Origin: JAAUTT01 sp963846585
GTDB lineage: Bacteria > Bacteroidota > Bacteroidia > Bacteroidales > JAAUTT01
Assembly: GCA_963846585.1 (NCBI GenBank)
Contig: CAWJWO010000015.1
Location: 1-64,000, forward strand
Length of the DNA stretch: 64,000 nucleotides
Reading direction: 5' to 3'
Both the position numbers and the translations under genes were made by a program. The notes below the pieces were generated by a model, which searched no databases, had not been told where the DNA came from, and worked only from the letters and a program-made list of their open reading frames with translations. Positions 25,485 to 34,688 of this stretch are shown here, piece after piece. Numbering within the stretch: position 1 is the first letter of the stretch; the number at the start of each line of letters is the position of its first letter.

Positions 25485-28400
25485 TCAGTCTTTCCCATAA
25501 TCACACCTCAGGCACCTGCTTGCTTGCCTTACAGCCTCACTTTCAACCCAAACCTGTTCCACTTCGTCAAAATTGTGTTTTCTGCGTTGAGAAGGCAGTA
25601 AGGTAATTTTTTGCCTTGGCAACTGTATTGGATCGGCTTCAGGATCAAAAAAGGTATCGTTTTTCTTTTCTTTTTGCCAAAAAGCATGATTCTTCCCTGT
25701 CAGAAACTGATCAATTCCCACAGCGGCTTTTTCTCCTCCAGCCACGGCTTTTATTACAGTTAATGGGCCGGTTGCTGAATCTCCCCCTGAAAATATCCAG
25801 GGAATTGATGTTTGGCCATTATCAGGATTAATTTTAATTATAGATCCTTTCTGGACAGTTTCAATCGGAACGCCGTCTAATATTTCGTCAGTATTCAATG
25901 TTGAGCCAATTGCCATAATTACCTGTTCAGCATCAATGATAAAAGTTTTATCTTCGGCTTCAGGCCTTCTGCGCCCCGTAGAGTCAAAAGCACCTAAACG
26001 ATTGGTGTTACATTTTATGCCTGCAACTTTTCCATCACGGGTTAATATTTCTATAGGATTAGTCAGTGTGTGCAAAATTACTCCTTCTTCGAGGGCTTCT
26101 TCAATTTCTTCTGCATACGCAGGCATTTCTTCCTGCGACCTCCGGTAAATTACCCTGACTTCTTCAGCACCCAGGCGAATGGCAGAACGGGCAGTGTCTA
26201 TAGCTGCATTGCCACCTCCAACTACAACTATTTTATTTTTTACCGGCACTGAACCCCTTAAATTATAAGTTTTAAGAAAATACAAAGCATCAATTACACC
26301 TTCAGCATCAATTCCTGGTAAATTTAAAGTCAGCCCGACCGGAGATCCGACTCCAAGGAATACAGCCTCATAGCCTTGATTTTGAAGATCGTTGATGGTG
26401 AAATCTTTGCCAAGCCGCATCCCGGTTTCAATTGTAACACCCATCCGTTCAATCATACGAATTTCACGGGCAAGTATTTCCCGTGGAAGACGATATGCCG
26501 GAATTGTCTGTACAAGCATTCCTCCGGGTCGTTGCTCAGCTTCAAAAACATTAGGCCGGTAACCTAACCTTGCTAAAAAGTAAGCACATGATAATCCTGC
26601 AGGCCCGGCTCCGACTATGGCTATTTTACGTTTTGCATTTTCGGGGTTTTCGCGAACCTCAGGTATCTGAACCGTTATTTCCTGGTCAACCATAAACCGT
26701 TTTACTGCCCTAATAGCCATTGGCTCATCAAGAGATATCCTTCTGCATTTTTCCTCACATGTGTGAAAGCAAACCCTTGCACAAACTGCTGCAAAAGGAT
26801 TACGCTCACGGTGAAGTTTCAGAGCCTCGGCATATCGTTTTTCACCAACAAGGGAGATAAATCCGGGTACATCGACATTGGCTGGACAGGCACTCTGGCA
26901 GGGAGCCCGTACCAGATCAGAACATACTCCTGCTTCGCAATGTTTTGAATATATGTGCGATTCATATTCATTCCTGAAATACCGAAGCGTTGATAATACC
27001 GGATTTGGGGCTGATTGCCCGAGTCCGCAAAGTGATGTTTTCTTTATTTCGTTGCCAAGTTCAATGAGTTTATCAATATCGTCAGCCTGGCCTTTACCGG
27101 TACAAATTCTTTGAAGAATTTCCAGCATCCTTTTGGTACCTACCCTGCAGGGTGCACATTTTCCACATGACTCTTCCTGGACAAATTCAAGAAAAAACCG
27201 TGCAACATCAACCATGCAGGAGTTATCGTCCATAACTATTAATCCGCCGGATCCCATTATCGCGCCCAGTTCGTTAAGCGATTCATAATCGAGAGGAACG
27301 CTTAAGTGTTGTTTAGGAATGCATCCGCCAGATGGTCCTCCAATTTGGGCTGCTTTAAAAGGTTTGCCGTTTGCGGTTCCTCCTCCTATATCGTAGATAA
27401 GGTCTCCAAGCGTGGTTCCAATTGGTACTTCAACCAATCCGGAGTGATTTATTGATCCCGCCAATGCAAATACTTTTGTTCCTTTGCTTTTTTCGGTACC
27501 TAAGGTTGCAAACCAATCGCCTCCCTTTAATATTATAGATGGTATATTAGCGTATGTTTCAACATTATTCAATAATGTAGGCTTGCCCCAAAGTCCTTTT
27601 TGAGCCGGAAAAGGAGGACGTGGGTGAGGTTCACCTCTTTTCCCTTCTATTGAAGCTATCAGTGCGGTTTCTTCTCCGCATACAAAAGCACCTGAGCCCA
27701 TACGGATTTCAAGATTGAATGAAAACCCTGATCCAAGTATGTTATCACCTATAAGTCCATATTCTCTTGCCTTATCTATTGCTGCCTGCAACCGTTCAAC
27801 AGCAAGCGGGTATTCTGCACGGACATAAACGTAACCCTCACTCGCACCTATGGTATAGGCTCCAATGACCATTCCTTCAATTATACTGTGTGGATCGCCC
27901 TCAAGTACGCTTCTGTCCATATAGGCCCCTGGATCACCTTCGTCAGCATTGCATAAGACATATTTTTTATCTGATTGAACTATAGCAGCCAGGTTCCACT
28001 TTTTCCAGGTAAGAAATCCAGCACCTCCGCGTCCTCTTAACCCTGATTTTTCAATTTCATGTATCAGATTTTCCTTTGACATGCCCGATAATGCTTTAGC
28101 TAAAGCAAAATAGCCGTTTTGGCCTATGTAATCATTTATACTCAGGGGGTCAATAATTCCACAATTTCGTAAAACGACTTTGGTTTGCCGTTTAAAAAAA
28201 TCTATGTCAGTAATTACCGGAATAGGTTTACTATCTGCATCTTCCCTGTATAGTAACCTGTCGACAACTTTGTGATTCTTTATATGTTGTTCAATAATTT
28301 CGCTTACATCAGCAACGGCAACATTTTGATAAAAAGTTTTATCATTGGCCAGAATTACTACCGGGCCATTTGAACAAGGCCCCATACAACCCGTCCCGAC

Positions 28401-28604
28401 AACAGTAACAGATTTGTGAAGCCCGGCTGTTTGCAAGGAACTCTCAAAACATTCCTTAATCTTTTGAGAACCGGATGCAAGGCATCCTCCACCCATGCAT
28501 ACCAAAACTTTCTCTTTTATGACATTCCCAAGTTTTTCGTTTTCCTGCTGAGACTTAGTCCTGATCATTTCCAGATCGCCGATGCTTAACAATTTAGTTC
28601 CCAT
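25485..28604 (-). CDS. hydB: NuoF-like hydrogenase subunit fused to GltD/NfnB-like flavoprotein
   Basis: A 1039-residue fusion. The first part is HydB/NuoF-like: a thioredoxin-like [2Fe-2S] domain (CMGGGCLASG at about 36, GTGCMGPCSNGP), the FMN and NADH site (GRGGAGFLTWKKW, CNADEGDPGAYMDR), an SLBB domain and the [4Fe-4S] motif SCGKCAPCRVGT. In place of the usual C-terminal ferredoxin domain there is a complete GltD/NfnB-like module from about residue 560: an Fe-S segment (CQSACPANVDVPGF, CEEKCRR), an FAD site (IVGAGPAGLSCAYF) and an NAD(P) site (VVVGGGNAAIDTARSA). The fusion suggests that NADH, NADPH and ferredoxin pools meet in one hydrogenase complex. There is no frameshift, so it is one gene. 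Confidence 0.9.
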   Translation of the reverse strand: MGTKLLSIGDLEMIRTKSQQENEKLGNVIKEKVLVCMGGGCLASGSQKIKECFESSLQTAGLHKSVTVVGTGCMGPCSNGPVVILANDKTFYQNVAVADVSEIIEQHIKNHKVVDRLLYREDADSKPIPVITDIDFFKRQTKVVLRNCGIIDPLSINDYIGQNGYFALAKALSGMSKENLIHEIEKSGLRGRGGAGFLTWKKWNLAAIVQSDKKYVLCNADEGDPGAYMDRSVLEGDPHSIIEGMVIGAYTIGASEGYVYVRAEYPLAVERLQAAIDKAREYGLIGDNILGSGFSFNLEIRMGSGAFVCGEETALIASIEGKRGEPHPRPPFPAQKGLWGKPTLLNNVETYANIPSIILKGGDWFATLGTEKSKGTKVFALAGSINHSGLVEVPIGTTLGDLIYDIGGGTANGKPFKAAQIGGPSGGCIPKQHLSVPLDYESLNELGAIMGSGGLIVMDDNSCMVDVARFFLEFVQEESCGKCAPCRVGTKRMLEILQRICTGKGQADDIDKLIELGNEIKKTSLCGLGQSAPNPVLSTLRYFRNEYESHIYSKHCEAGVCSDLVRAPCQSACPANVDVPGFISLVGEKRYAEALKLHRERNPFAAVCARVCFHTCEEKCRRISLDEPMAIRAVKRFMVDQEITVQIPEVRENPENAKRKIAIVGAGPAGLSCAYFLARLGYRPNVFEAEQRPGGMLVQTIPAYRLPREILAREIRMIERMGVTIETGMRLGKDFTINDLQNQGYEAVFLGVGSPVGLTLNLPGIDAEGVIDALYFLKTYNLRGSVPVKNKIVVVGGGNAAIDTARSAIRLGAEEVRVIYRRSQEEMPAYAEEIEEALEEGVILHTLTNPIEILTRDGKVAGIKCNTNRLGAFDSTGRRRPEAEDKTFIIDAEQVIMAIGSTLNTDEILDGVPIETVQKGSIIKINPDNGQTSIPWIFSGGDSATGPLTVIKAVAGGEKAAVGIDQFLTGKNHAFWQKEKKNDTFFDPEADPIQLPRQKITLLPSQRRKHNFDEVEQVWVESEAVRQASRCLRCDYGKD

Positions 28605-28818
28605 ATTTGTGAGTAATTAATATTTGTGATGGCGAGATTTTTCGTTGTAAAGTTTATTAGGTTTATAAAGATTATAAGGTTTATACGGTTTATAAAATTT
28701 ATAGTTTATACGATTTATGCAACCTGAAACCTGCAACTTAGAACTTTTTTCCTGGTTCTTGGTTCTTGGTTCTTGGCTCTTGGCTCTTGGCTCTTGAATC
28801 TACTATTCCAACTAACAA
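28605..28818. repeat. Gap with GGTTCTT heptamers and TTTATA words
   Basis: Six tandem seven-base units (GGTTCTT three times, GGCTCTT three times, about 28753-28795) and a run of TTTATAAGG/TTTATACGG words fill the space between hydC and hydB. The heptamer is the reverse complement of the AAGAACC unit in the large array at 51143. Confidence 0.75.
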
Positions 28819-29322
28819 CTATTTTTTATAAACTTTAAGCAGCTCACTCATTTTAGCAGGTTTAACCCGTTGGATTACATCATCATTTACCATTATAACC
28901 GGAGCTAATCCACAGGCACCAAAACAACGTCCTGTTTCAAGAGAAAACATCCTGTCATCAGAGGTTTCGCCAACATTTATTTTTAAATCATTCTTTACAG
29001 CGGCAAGAACTTCATTTCCTCCACGAACGTAACAAGCTGTGCCCTGGCATACTTTTATAACATTTTTACCTTTAGGTTTGGTTGAAAACAGTGAATAAAA
29101 GCCTACTACACCTGCTACTTCGCTAAAAGGAATCTGAAGGCTCCTGCTGATTTTCTTCAATGCAGTTTCAGGCAAATAACCGTACATTTTTTGTGTCAGT
29201 TGTAATAATGGAATTAAACTTCCGGGTTTTTCCCTGCTTTCAGCAATTACATAATCCAGATGATTCATTAATTCTTCTTCATTGACAGGGATATTTTGAG
29301 TATTTTGGTTCATGTCTGTCAT
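28819..29322 (-). CDS. hydC: NuoE-like [2Fe-2S] hydrogenase subunit
   Basis: A 167-residue subunit that carries a thioredoxin-like [2Fe-2S] cluster with four cysteines: CQGTACYVRGG and RCFGACGLAP. The helical N-terminal half (YVIAESREKPGSLIPLLQ, YGYLPETALKKIS) is that of NuoE/HoxE/HydC proteins. It is the first gene of the operon hydC-hydB-hydA and reads away from etfB. A promoter with TTG and TATCTTTG boxes lies 32-60 bases upstream. The start at 29322 gives MTDMNQN; a second ATG three codons later is equally possible. Confidence 0.92.
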   Translation of the reverse strand: MTDMNQNTQNIPVNEEELMNHLDYVIAESREKPGSLIPLLQLTQKMYGYLPETALKKISRSLQIPFSEVAGVVGFYSLFSTKPKGKNVIKVCQGTACYVRGGNEVLAAVKNDLKINVGETSDDRMFSLETGRCFGACGLAPVIMVNDDVIQRVKPAKMSELLKVYKK

Positions 29323-29353
29323 AGCAAATTATTTATTGGTAGGAATCCTATAT

Positions 29354-29382
29354 CAAAGATAAAAATTTTTAATTATTATCAA
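29354..29382 (-). promoter_or_regulatory. Promoter for hydC
   Basis: On the minus strand, TTG (29380-29382) and TATCTTTG (29354-29361) match the Bacteroidota -33 and -7 (TAnnTTTG) boxes with 18 bases between. The hydC start codon follows 31 bases after the -7 box. Confidence 0.55.
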
Positions 29383-29396
29383 TAATATTTGGAGAA

Positions 29397-29426
29397 TTTG
29401 AGTTATTGGAATTTATTTTATATTTG
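29397..29426 (+). promoter_or_regulatory. Promoter for etfB
   Basis: TTTG (29397-29400) and TATATTTG (29419-29426) match the Bacteroidota -33 and -7 boxes with 18 bases between; the ATG at 29460 follows 33 bases after the -7 box. It supports the shorter etfB start, since the longer frame would begin upstream of the -7 box. It lies only about 15 bases from the divergent hydC promoter. Confidence 0.6.
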
Positions 29427-29459
29427 CCATTCCTAATTTTAAATATAATTATAAACGTA

Positions 29460-30335
29460 ATGACCGGTCTTAATATTATCGTTCTTGCTAAACAAGTTCC
29501 TGATACAAGAAATGTTGGAAAGGATGCCATGAAGGCTGACGGAACAGTTAACCGTGCCGCACTTTCAGCTATTTATAATCCCGAAGATTTAAATGCTTTG
29601 GAACAGGCTTTAAGGTTAAAAGATAAATATAAGGGAACAAAAATTACAATTTTGACTATGGGGCCCGGAAGAGCTGCCGAAATTATAAGGGAAAGCATGT
29701 ACAGGGGGGCTGATCATGGATATTTACTTACGGACAGAGCCTTTGCCGGATCAGATACCCTGGCAACATCCTATGCTTTGGCCGCAGCAATAAGAACTAT
29801 CGGGAAGTTTGATATAATAATTTGTGGCCGGCAGGCTATTGATGGCGACACTGCACAAGTGGGGCCACAAGTCGCCGAAAAGCTTTCAATTCCTCAAATT
29901 ACTTATGCCGAAGAAGTTATTTCAGTTGATAAAGGCAGGATTAAAGTTAAGCGTCGTTTGGAACATGGTGTTGAACTTGTTGAAGGGGTTACTCCTATAT
30001 TAGTAACAGTTAATAACTCAGCTCCTGAATGTCGTCCGCGAAATGCCAAGTTGGTTATGAAATATAAACGTGCTACATCAATTTCCGAACGTCAGAATAC
30101 TGATGAAGATTACATAAGCTTTTACAATGAACGTCCATATTTAAATATTCCTGAACTTAGTTTGAAAGATACAAAAGCAAATGAAACTGAAGTGGGTTTA
30201 TCAGGCTCTCCTACCAAAGTTAAGAAAATTGAGAATGTTGTATTTCAGGTAAAGGAATCAAAAATTCTTACAAGTAATAATGAAGATATTGAAAACTTGA
30301 TTGTAGAATTGATATCAAACCATACAATAGGTTAG
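29460..30335 (+). CDS. etfB: Electron transfer flavoprotein beta subunit
   Basis: A 291-residue EtfB. I take the ATG at 29460 (MTGLNIIVLAKQVPDT) because the longer TTG-initiated frame at 29406 adds a hydrophobic stretch foreign to the family and overlaps the promoter. Motifs include DLNALEQALRLKDKY, LTMGPGRAAEIIRE, and CGRQAIDGDTAQVGPQVAE for AMP or FAD binding. With EtfA it carries electrons between the acyl-CoA dehydrogenase encoded two genes on and other carriers. Whether this pair bifurcates electrons cannot be decided by eye. Confidence 0.92.
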   Translation: MTGLNIIVLAKQVPDTRNVGKDAMKADGTVNRAALSAIYNPEDLNALEQALRLKDKYKGTKITILTMGPGRAAEIIRESMYRGADHGYLLTDRAFAGSDTLATSYALAAAIRTIGKFDIIICGRQAIDGDTAQVGPQVAEKLSIPQITYAEEVISVDKGRIKVKRRLEHGVELVEGVTPILVTVNNSAPECRPRNAKLVMKYKRATSISERQNTDEDYISFYNERPYLNIPELSLKDTKANETEVGLSGSPTKVKKIENVVFQVKESKILTSNNEDIENLIVELISNHTIG

Positions 30336-30420
30336 TAGGAAAGTAGGAGAGTAGGAAAGTAGGAAAGGAACTTTTACAAACTTTACAACCTTTACAACCT
30401 TTACAACTATAAAACCATTT
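30336..30420. repeat. Repeats GTAGGAAA and TTTACAACC between etfB and etfA
   Basis: Four copies of a GTAGGAAA/GTAGGAGA word are followed by three copies of the nine-base word TTTACAACC. The repeats lie inside an operon. Confidence 0.75.
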
Positions 30421-30444
30421 ACTACATAAAAATAATTTAAATAC

Positions 30445-31464
30445 ATGAATAACATATTTGTTTATTGTGAATTTGAAAAAGGAGCAGTTGCAGATGTAAG
30501 CCTTGAATTGCTTACAAAAGGTCGGAAATTGGCAAACCAGTTACATTGTAAGCTTGAAGCCTTGGTTATTGGCTCAAATCTGAAAGGAATAGAAAATCAA
30601 ATATTCCCGTATGGAGTTGACAGGGTTCATATTGCCGACGATGAGCGTTTATCGCCTTATACAACCCTGCCTCATTCATCTGTTACTGTAAAACTATTTG
30701 AACAGGAAAAACCTCAGATAGCCTTAATGGGCGCTACCAGTATTGGCAGGGATCTTGGTCCAAGGGTATCCTCTGCCCTTCATAGCGGATTAACTGCAGA
30801 TTGTACCAGCCTGGAAATTGGAGGACACGAAGATAAAAAGGAAGGTAAAATTTATGAGAATTTATTATATCAGATACGGCCGGCTTTTGGTGGCAATATA
30901 GTTGCAACAATCATTAATCCTGATCATCGTCCTCAAATGGCAACGGTAAGGGAAGGTGTAATGAAAAAAGAGATCTATGAACAGGATTTCAAAGGTGTAG
31001 TTAACTTTCTTGATGTTAAACAATATGTGTCAGATTCTGATTTCGTTGTTAACATTATTGAACGTCATATGGAAGCATCGAAAGTAAATATCAAAAATTC
31101 TTCGATAATTGTTTCCGGAGGTTATGGTGTTGGATCGCGTGAAAATTTTAATTTATTATTCGAATTAGCTGAACTACTTGGTGCTGAGGTTGGAGCTTCC
31201 CGTGCAGCAGTGGATGCAGGTTATGCTGATCATGACCGGCAGATAGGACAAACAGGAGTTACCGTCAGGCCAAAACTTTATATAGCCTGTGGTATATCAG
31301 GTCAGATACAGCATACGGCGGGTATGCAGGATTCAGCTATGGTTATTGCAATTAATAACGACCCACATGCCCCAATCAACAAAATTGCCGATTATGTTAT
31401 TAATGGAGATATAGCTGAAATTATTCCAAAGATGATTAAGTATTATAAGAATAATTCTAAATAA
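30445..31464 (+). CDS. etfA: Electron transfer flavoprotein alpha subunit
   Basis: A 339-residue EtfA with the N-terminal alpha/beta domain (VYCEFEKGAVADVSLELL, MGATSIGRDLGPRVSS) and the C-terminal FAD-binding domain with VSGGYGVGSRENF, GASRAAVDAGYADHDRQIG, GVTVRPKLYIACGISGQIQH and AINNDPHAPI. It lies 109 bases after etfB and 14 bases before the acyl-CoA dehydrogenase gene, so the three form one operon. Confidence 0.95.
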   Translation: MNNIFVYCEFEKGAVADVSLELLTKGRKLANQLHCKLEALVIGSNLKGIENQIFPYGVDRVHIADDERLSPYTTLPHSSVTVKLFEQEKPQIALMGATSIGRDLGPRVSSALHSGLTADCTSLEIGGHEDKKEGKIYENLLYQIRPAFGGNIVATIINPDHRPQMATVREGVMKKEIYEQDFKGVVNFLDVKQYVSDSDFVVNIIERHMEASKVNIKNSSIIVSGGYGVGSRENFNLLFELAELLGAEVGASRAAVDAGYADHDRQIGQTGVTVRPKLYIACGISGQIQHTAGMQDSAMVIAINNDPHAPINKIADYVINGDIAEIIPKMIKYYKNNSK

Positions 31465-31478
31465 AAAATTTATTCACG

Positions 31479-33191
31479 ATGGCAAATTTTTATACAGATA
31501 ATAAAGACCTGAAATTTCATTTACAACATCCTTTAATGAAACGTATTGTAGATTTGAAGGAACGAGGCTATGAAGAAAAGGATAAATATGATTATGCTCC
31601 GGTTGATTTTGAGGATGCTATGGATAGCTACGATAAAGTGCTGGATATTGTCGGTGATATTGCCGGCAACATTATTGGACCAAATGCTGAATCAGTTGAT
31701 CATGAAGGCCCTTCTATTGTAAATGGAAAAGTTCAGTATGCCAGGGGTACTAAAGATAACCTCGAAGCACTTAAAAATGCCGGATTGATGGGCATTACAC
31801 TTCCACGTGCTTATGAAGGATTAAATTTCCCCATTATACCCTATGTAATGGCTGCAGATATTGTTTCACGTGCCGATGCGGGATTTGTCAATATTTGGGG
31901 ATTACAGGATTGCGCTGAAACTATTCATGAATTTGCTGATGACGATCAGAAGTTGCGCTTCCTGACCCGTGTTTCAGGTGGTGACACTATGGCTATGGAT
32001 TTAACTGAACCCGATGCAGGATCAGATCTTCAGGCAGTACAACTTAAAGCAACTCTTAATACCGAGGAAGGCAAATGGTATCTTGACGGTGTAAAAAGAT
32101 TTATTACTAATGGTGATGGCGATATTTCCCTTGTGCTTGCACGATCTGAAGAAGGAACTACAGATGGAAGGGGACTTTCAATGTTCATTTACGATAGAAG
32201 AAATCCGGGAGTAACAGTCAGGCGTATCGAAAATAAACTTGGAATAAAAGGTTCTCCTACCTGTGAACTGGTATTCAGGCACGCACCTGCTGAACTATGC
32301 GGACAACGACGGTTAGGACTTATAAAATATGTAATGTCGCTTATGAACGGAGCAAGGCTTGGAATAGCTGCCCAATCAGTAGGTATTTGTGAAGCAGCTT
32401 ACCGTGAAGCTTTGATCTATGCTAAAGAACGCAAACAATTTGGAAAATTAATTATTGAATTTCCGGCAATTTATGAGATGCTGGCTCTAATGAAAGCAAA
32501 ACTGGATGCTTCCCGTTCACTTCTTTATGAAACAGGCAGGTTCGTCGATGTTTATAAATCCCTGATTCATATTTCAAACGATCGCAAACTCTCAGATGAG
32601 GAAAGGGAAGAAATGAAAATATATAATAAATTGGCTGATGCTTATACTCCACTTGTTAAAGGTTTAGCCAGCGAGTTTTGTAACCAATTAGCATACGACG
32701 CTATTCAAATTCATGGAGGATCGGGCTTTATGAAGGATTACCCTGTAGAACGGATATACAGGGATGCCAGGATAACTTCAATATATGAAGGGACTACACA
32801 ATTACAGGTTGTGGCAGCTATAAGAGCTGTAACTACCGGGACTTATTTAAAACAGATCCGTGAGTACGAAAATATACAGATTAAACCGGAATTATTCGGA
32901 CTTAGACGTACTCTTATTATAATGACTGAAGAATATGAAAAGACAGTGAATAATGTTACAGATACTAACGATAGTGAATATCTTGATTTTCATGCACGAC
33001 GGTTGGTTGAAATGGCTGGAAACATTATAATGGGATATCTTCTGCTGCTTGATACGAACCGGGACAACTCATTTAAAAAATCTGCAGAAGTGTATGTAAA
33101 ATTTGGCAGAGCTGTTAATAAAGGATTCGCTGATTTTATTGCAAATTTTGTTCTCGATGACTTAGGAAATTACAAACAATTTATTAGATAA
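31479..33191 (+). CDS. Acyl-CoA dehydrogenase
   Basis: A 570-residue FAD enzyme that oxidises (or, run backwards, reduces) acyl-CoA at the alpha-beta bond and exchanges electrons with the Etf encoded just upstream. It has the usual three domains: helical N-terminal part (GLMGITLPRAYEGL), middle beta domain (AMDLTEPDAGSDLQAV, GVKRFITNGDGD), and the helical C-terminal part with QIHGGSGFMKDYPVER and IYEGTTQLQ. A C-terminal extension of about 130 residues makes it longer than the classical 380-residue enzymes, as in related longer family members. The substrate chain length is unknown. Confidence 0.93.
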   Translation: MANFYTDNKDLKFHLQHPLMKRIVDLKERGYEEKDKYDYAPVDFEDAMDSYDKVLDIVGDIAGNIIGPNAESVDHEGPSIVNGKVQYARGTKDNLEALKNAGLMGITLPRAYEGLNFPIIPYVMAADIVSRADAGFVNIWGLQDCAETIHEFADDDQKLRFLTRVSGGDTMAMDLTEPDAGSDLQAVQLKATLNTEEGKWYLDGVKRFITNGDGDISLVLARSEEGTTDGRGLSMFIYDRRNPGVTVRRIENKLGIKGSPTCELVFRHAPAELCGQRRLGLIKYVMSLMNGARLGIAAQSVGICEAAYREALIYAKERKQFGKLIIEFPAIYEMLALMKAKLDASRSLLYETGRFVDVYKSLIHISNDRKLSDEEREEMKIYNKLADAYTPLVKGLASEFCNQLAYDAIQIHGGSGFMKDYPVERIYRDARITSIYEGTTQLQVVAAIRAVTTGTYLKQIREYENIQIKPELFGLRRTLIIMTEEYEKTVNNVTDTNDSEYLDFHARRLVEMAGNIIMGYLLLLDTNRDNSFKKSAEVYVKFGRAVNKGFADFIANFVLDDLGNYKQFIR

Positions 33192-33258
33192 AATAAATAT
33201 ATCTAACTTTTTTTTAATTCTTCCGTATACATAATAAAAGGTTTAAGGAGGAATAGTT

Positions 33259-33711
33259 ATGAAAGCTGCAATTATTGATACTATAAATAACCTTAAAGAA
33301 AGAGTAAGGATTAACTTAACTGAAATTCAAAATAATCAAAAGGTTGTTCGTTATTGGATAAAACAGCCTGAATCTGAACAAAAATTATCAGAATTGGATG
33401 AAAAATATGCTTTAAACAAAATTTTGCTAAACGAAAATAATGATTTCATAAATGTTCAGCTAACATTGACAAGTTTTCTTGAAAAATATAAAGATTCAGA
33501 TATTTTTGAAAATATTCAGTTACAGGATCAAAAGAAAAGAATAAACGAGGAAGACTGTTTTGAGTTGACTGTAAATGGTCAGCTATTATTTAACTCACAA
33601 CATCCTTTTTACGATAATAAAAAATTCTTTGACAGGTTACTTAATTATTTTCAGGGAATAGAGGATTATGAAAATTGCAACAAATTAGTATTATCAAAAA
33701 ATCATGAATGA
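33259..33711 (+). CDS. Unknown protein, first of a tandem paralogous pair
   Basis: A 150-residue protein of unknown function, probably cytoplasmic and mostly helical. It has a strong ribosome-binding site (AAGGAGG at 33245-33251). It shares a design with the next gene: an N-terminal helix, the block LLNENNDFINVQ near residue 58, and a C-terminal block with NSQHPFYDNKKFFDRLLNYF and IEDYENC. The acidic, asparagine-rich composition and lack of a signal peptide do not point to a known family. A terminator follows, so it is a separate transcription unit from its paralogue. Confidence 0.7.
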   Translation: MKAAIIDTINNLKERVRINLTEIQNNQKVVRYWIKQPESEQKLSELDEKYALNKILLNENNDFINVQLTLTSFLEKYKDSDIFENIQLQDQKKRINEEDCFELTVNGQLLFNSQHPFYDNKKFFDRLLNYFQGIEDYENCNKLVLSKNHE

Positions 33712-33752
33712 CAAAATACATATTTAAGTTAATAATTTATTGGGATAAAATT

Positions 33753-33779
33753 AAAGGGGCTTGAGTTGCCCCTTTTTTT
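33753..33779 (+). terminator. Rho-independent terminator
   Basis: AAAGGGGC pairs with GCCCCTTT across the loop TTGAGTT and runs into seven T. It ends the transcript of the 150-residue gene. Confidence 0.85.
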
Positions 33780-33936
33780 ATTAACAACTAAATTATAGTT
33801 GTGGGCCAAGTATTCATTGAGTTACAGCAATATTATCCCGGGTGTGTTAATAATTAGGTTTTTACAAATAAACTCCTATCATTATAATTACATAAAACTT
33901 CAATTTTATAATTTAATCAAAAACAGGGAGGCTGCA

Positions 33937-34401
33937 ATGAAAGATCAACTTCAGCAAATCATTGAATTAATGAGGAAGCATGTTCTTAAAAACCTGGAAC
34001 TTATTAAAAACAATGAATCCCATATAAGGGAAGTTTTAGCATGGGAGCAATCTGTTGAGCGGACAAAGGAACTTAATAACAGCTATAAATATAGCAAAAC
34101 ATTGCTTTCTGAAAATAACGATTACATAAATTTGCAGGTTTCAATAATGAATTTTGTAAATAAATACCAGAATATGCTGGAAGGACAATCGACTGTTAAG
34201 GTAAGTGAACCGCCTGCGTTTACACAAAATAAACACATATCAAGGGACGAATTTTTTCGCCTGACAATAGGTAGTAATATACCATATAATTCAAAACATC
34301 CATATTTTAATGATGACGAATTTTTCAATGAATTGCTTGCTTACTTCAAGCAGATCGAAAATTATGAGATGTGTGCTGTTATATTGAACTCTCGTAAATA
34401 G
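33937..34401 (+). CDS. Unknown protein, second of a tandem paralogous pair
   Basis: A 154-residue paralogue of the preceding gene. I start it at the ATG at 33937, after the ribosome-binding site GGGAGG (33926-33931), which aligns with the start of the first copy; the frame open from 33799 adds 46 unmatched residues. Shared blocks are LLSENNDYINLQ, then NSKHPYFNDDEFFNELLAYF and IENYEMCA. Divergence is substantial, so the duplication is old or the genes evolve quickly. Function unknown; the conserved C-terminal block with HP, FF and IExYExC is the best handle for a search. Confidence 0.7.
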   Translation: MKDQLQQIIELMRKHVLKNLELIKNNESHIREVLAWEQSVERTKELNNSYKYSKTLLSENNDYINLQVSIMNFVNKYQNMLEGQSTVKVSEPPAFTQNKHISRDEFFRLTIGSNIPYNSKHPYFNDDEFFNELLAYFKQIENYEMCAVILNSRK

Positions 34402-34688
34402 TGTCTGCAAGAAAACAACAATATCTGCGTTATGCTTGTCATAAAAATGCTCATTTACGAAAAGTAAACTCCGCTTTTTATGACTTCGCAAGCCTTGATC
34501 TTGTCGTTTTCTTATCAGATACTGAAAATTCTAACAAAGTCTACTTACCCATAATATTATTAGTGATCATGAATCTAATTAGTAATTTGTAATCCGTAAT
34601 CAGTAATAAGTTACAATCATTTTCAAATTTGCACATTTTCAAATTTTCAAATTAATTTTACGTATTAAAAACTTATTACTAATCTCTT

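Noticed and set aside
23609..28600. Several open frames of 60-120 codons on the plus strand across the hydrogenase genes
   Set aside because: They lie opposite well-supported conserved genes and show no recognisable protein features.
29406..29459. TTG-initiated N-terminal extension of EtfB
   Set aside because: It would add a hydrophobic segment foreign to EtfB and overlaps the promoter boxes; the ATG at 29460 fits the family.
34402..34688. Possible small gene after the second tandem paralogue (34401-34592)
   Set aside because: The 63-codon frame begins at the stop of the previous gene without a ribosome-binding site and its sequence has no family character. I treat the gap as empty.
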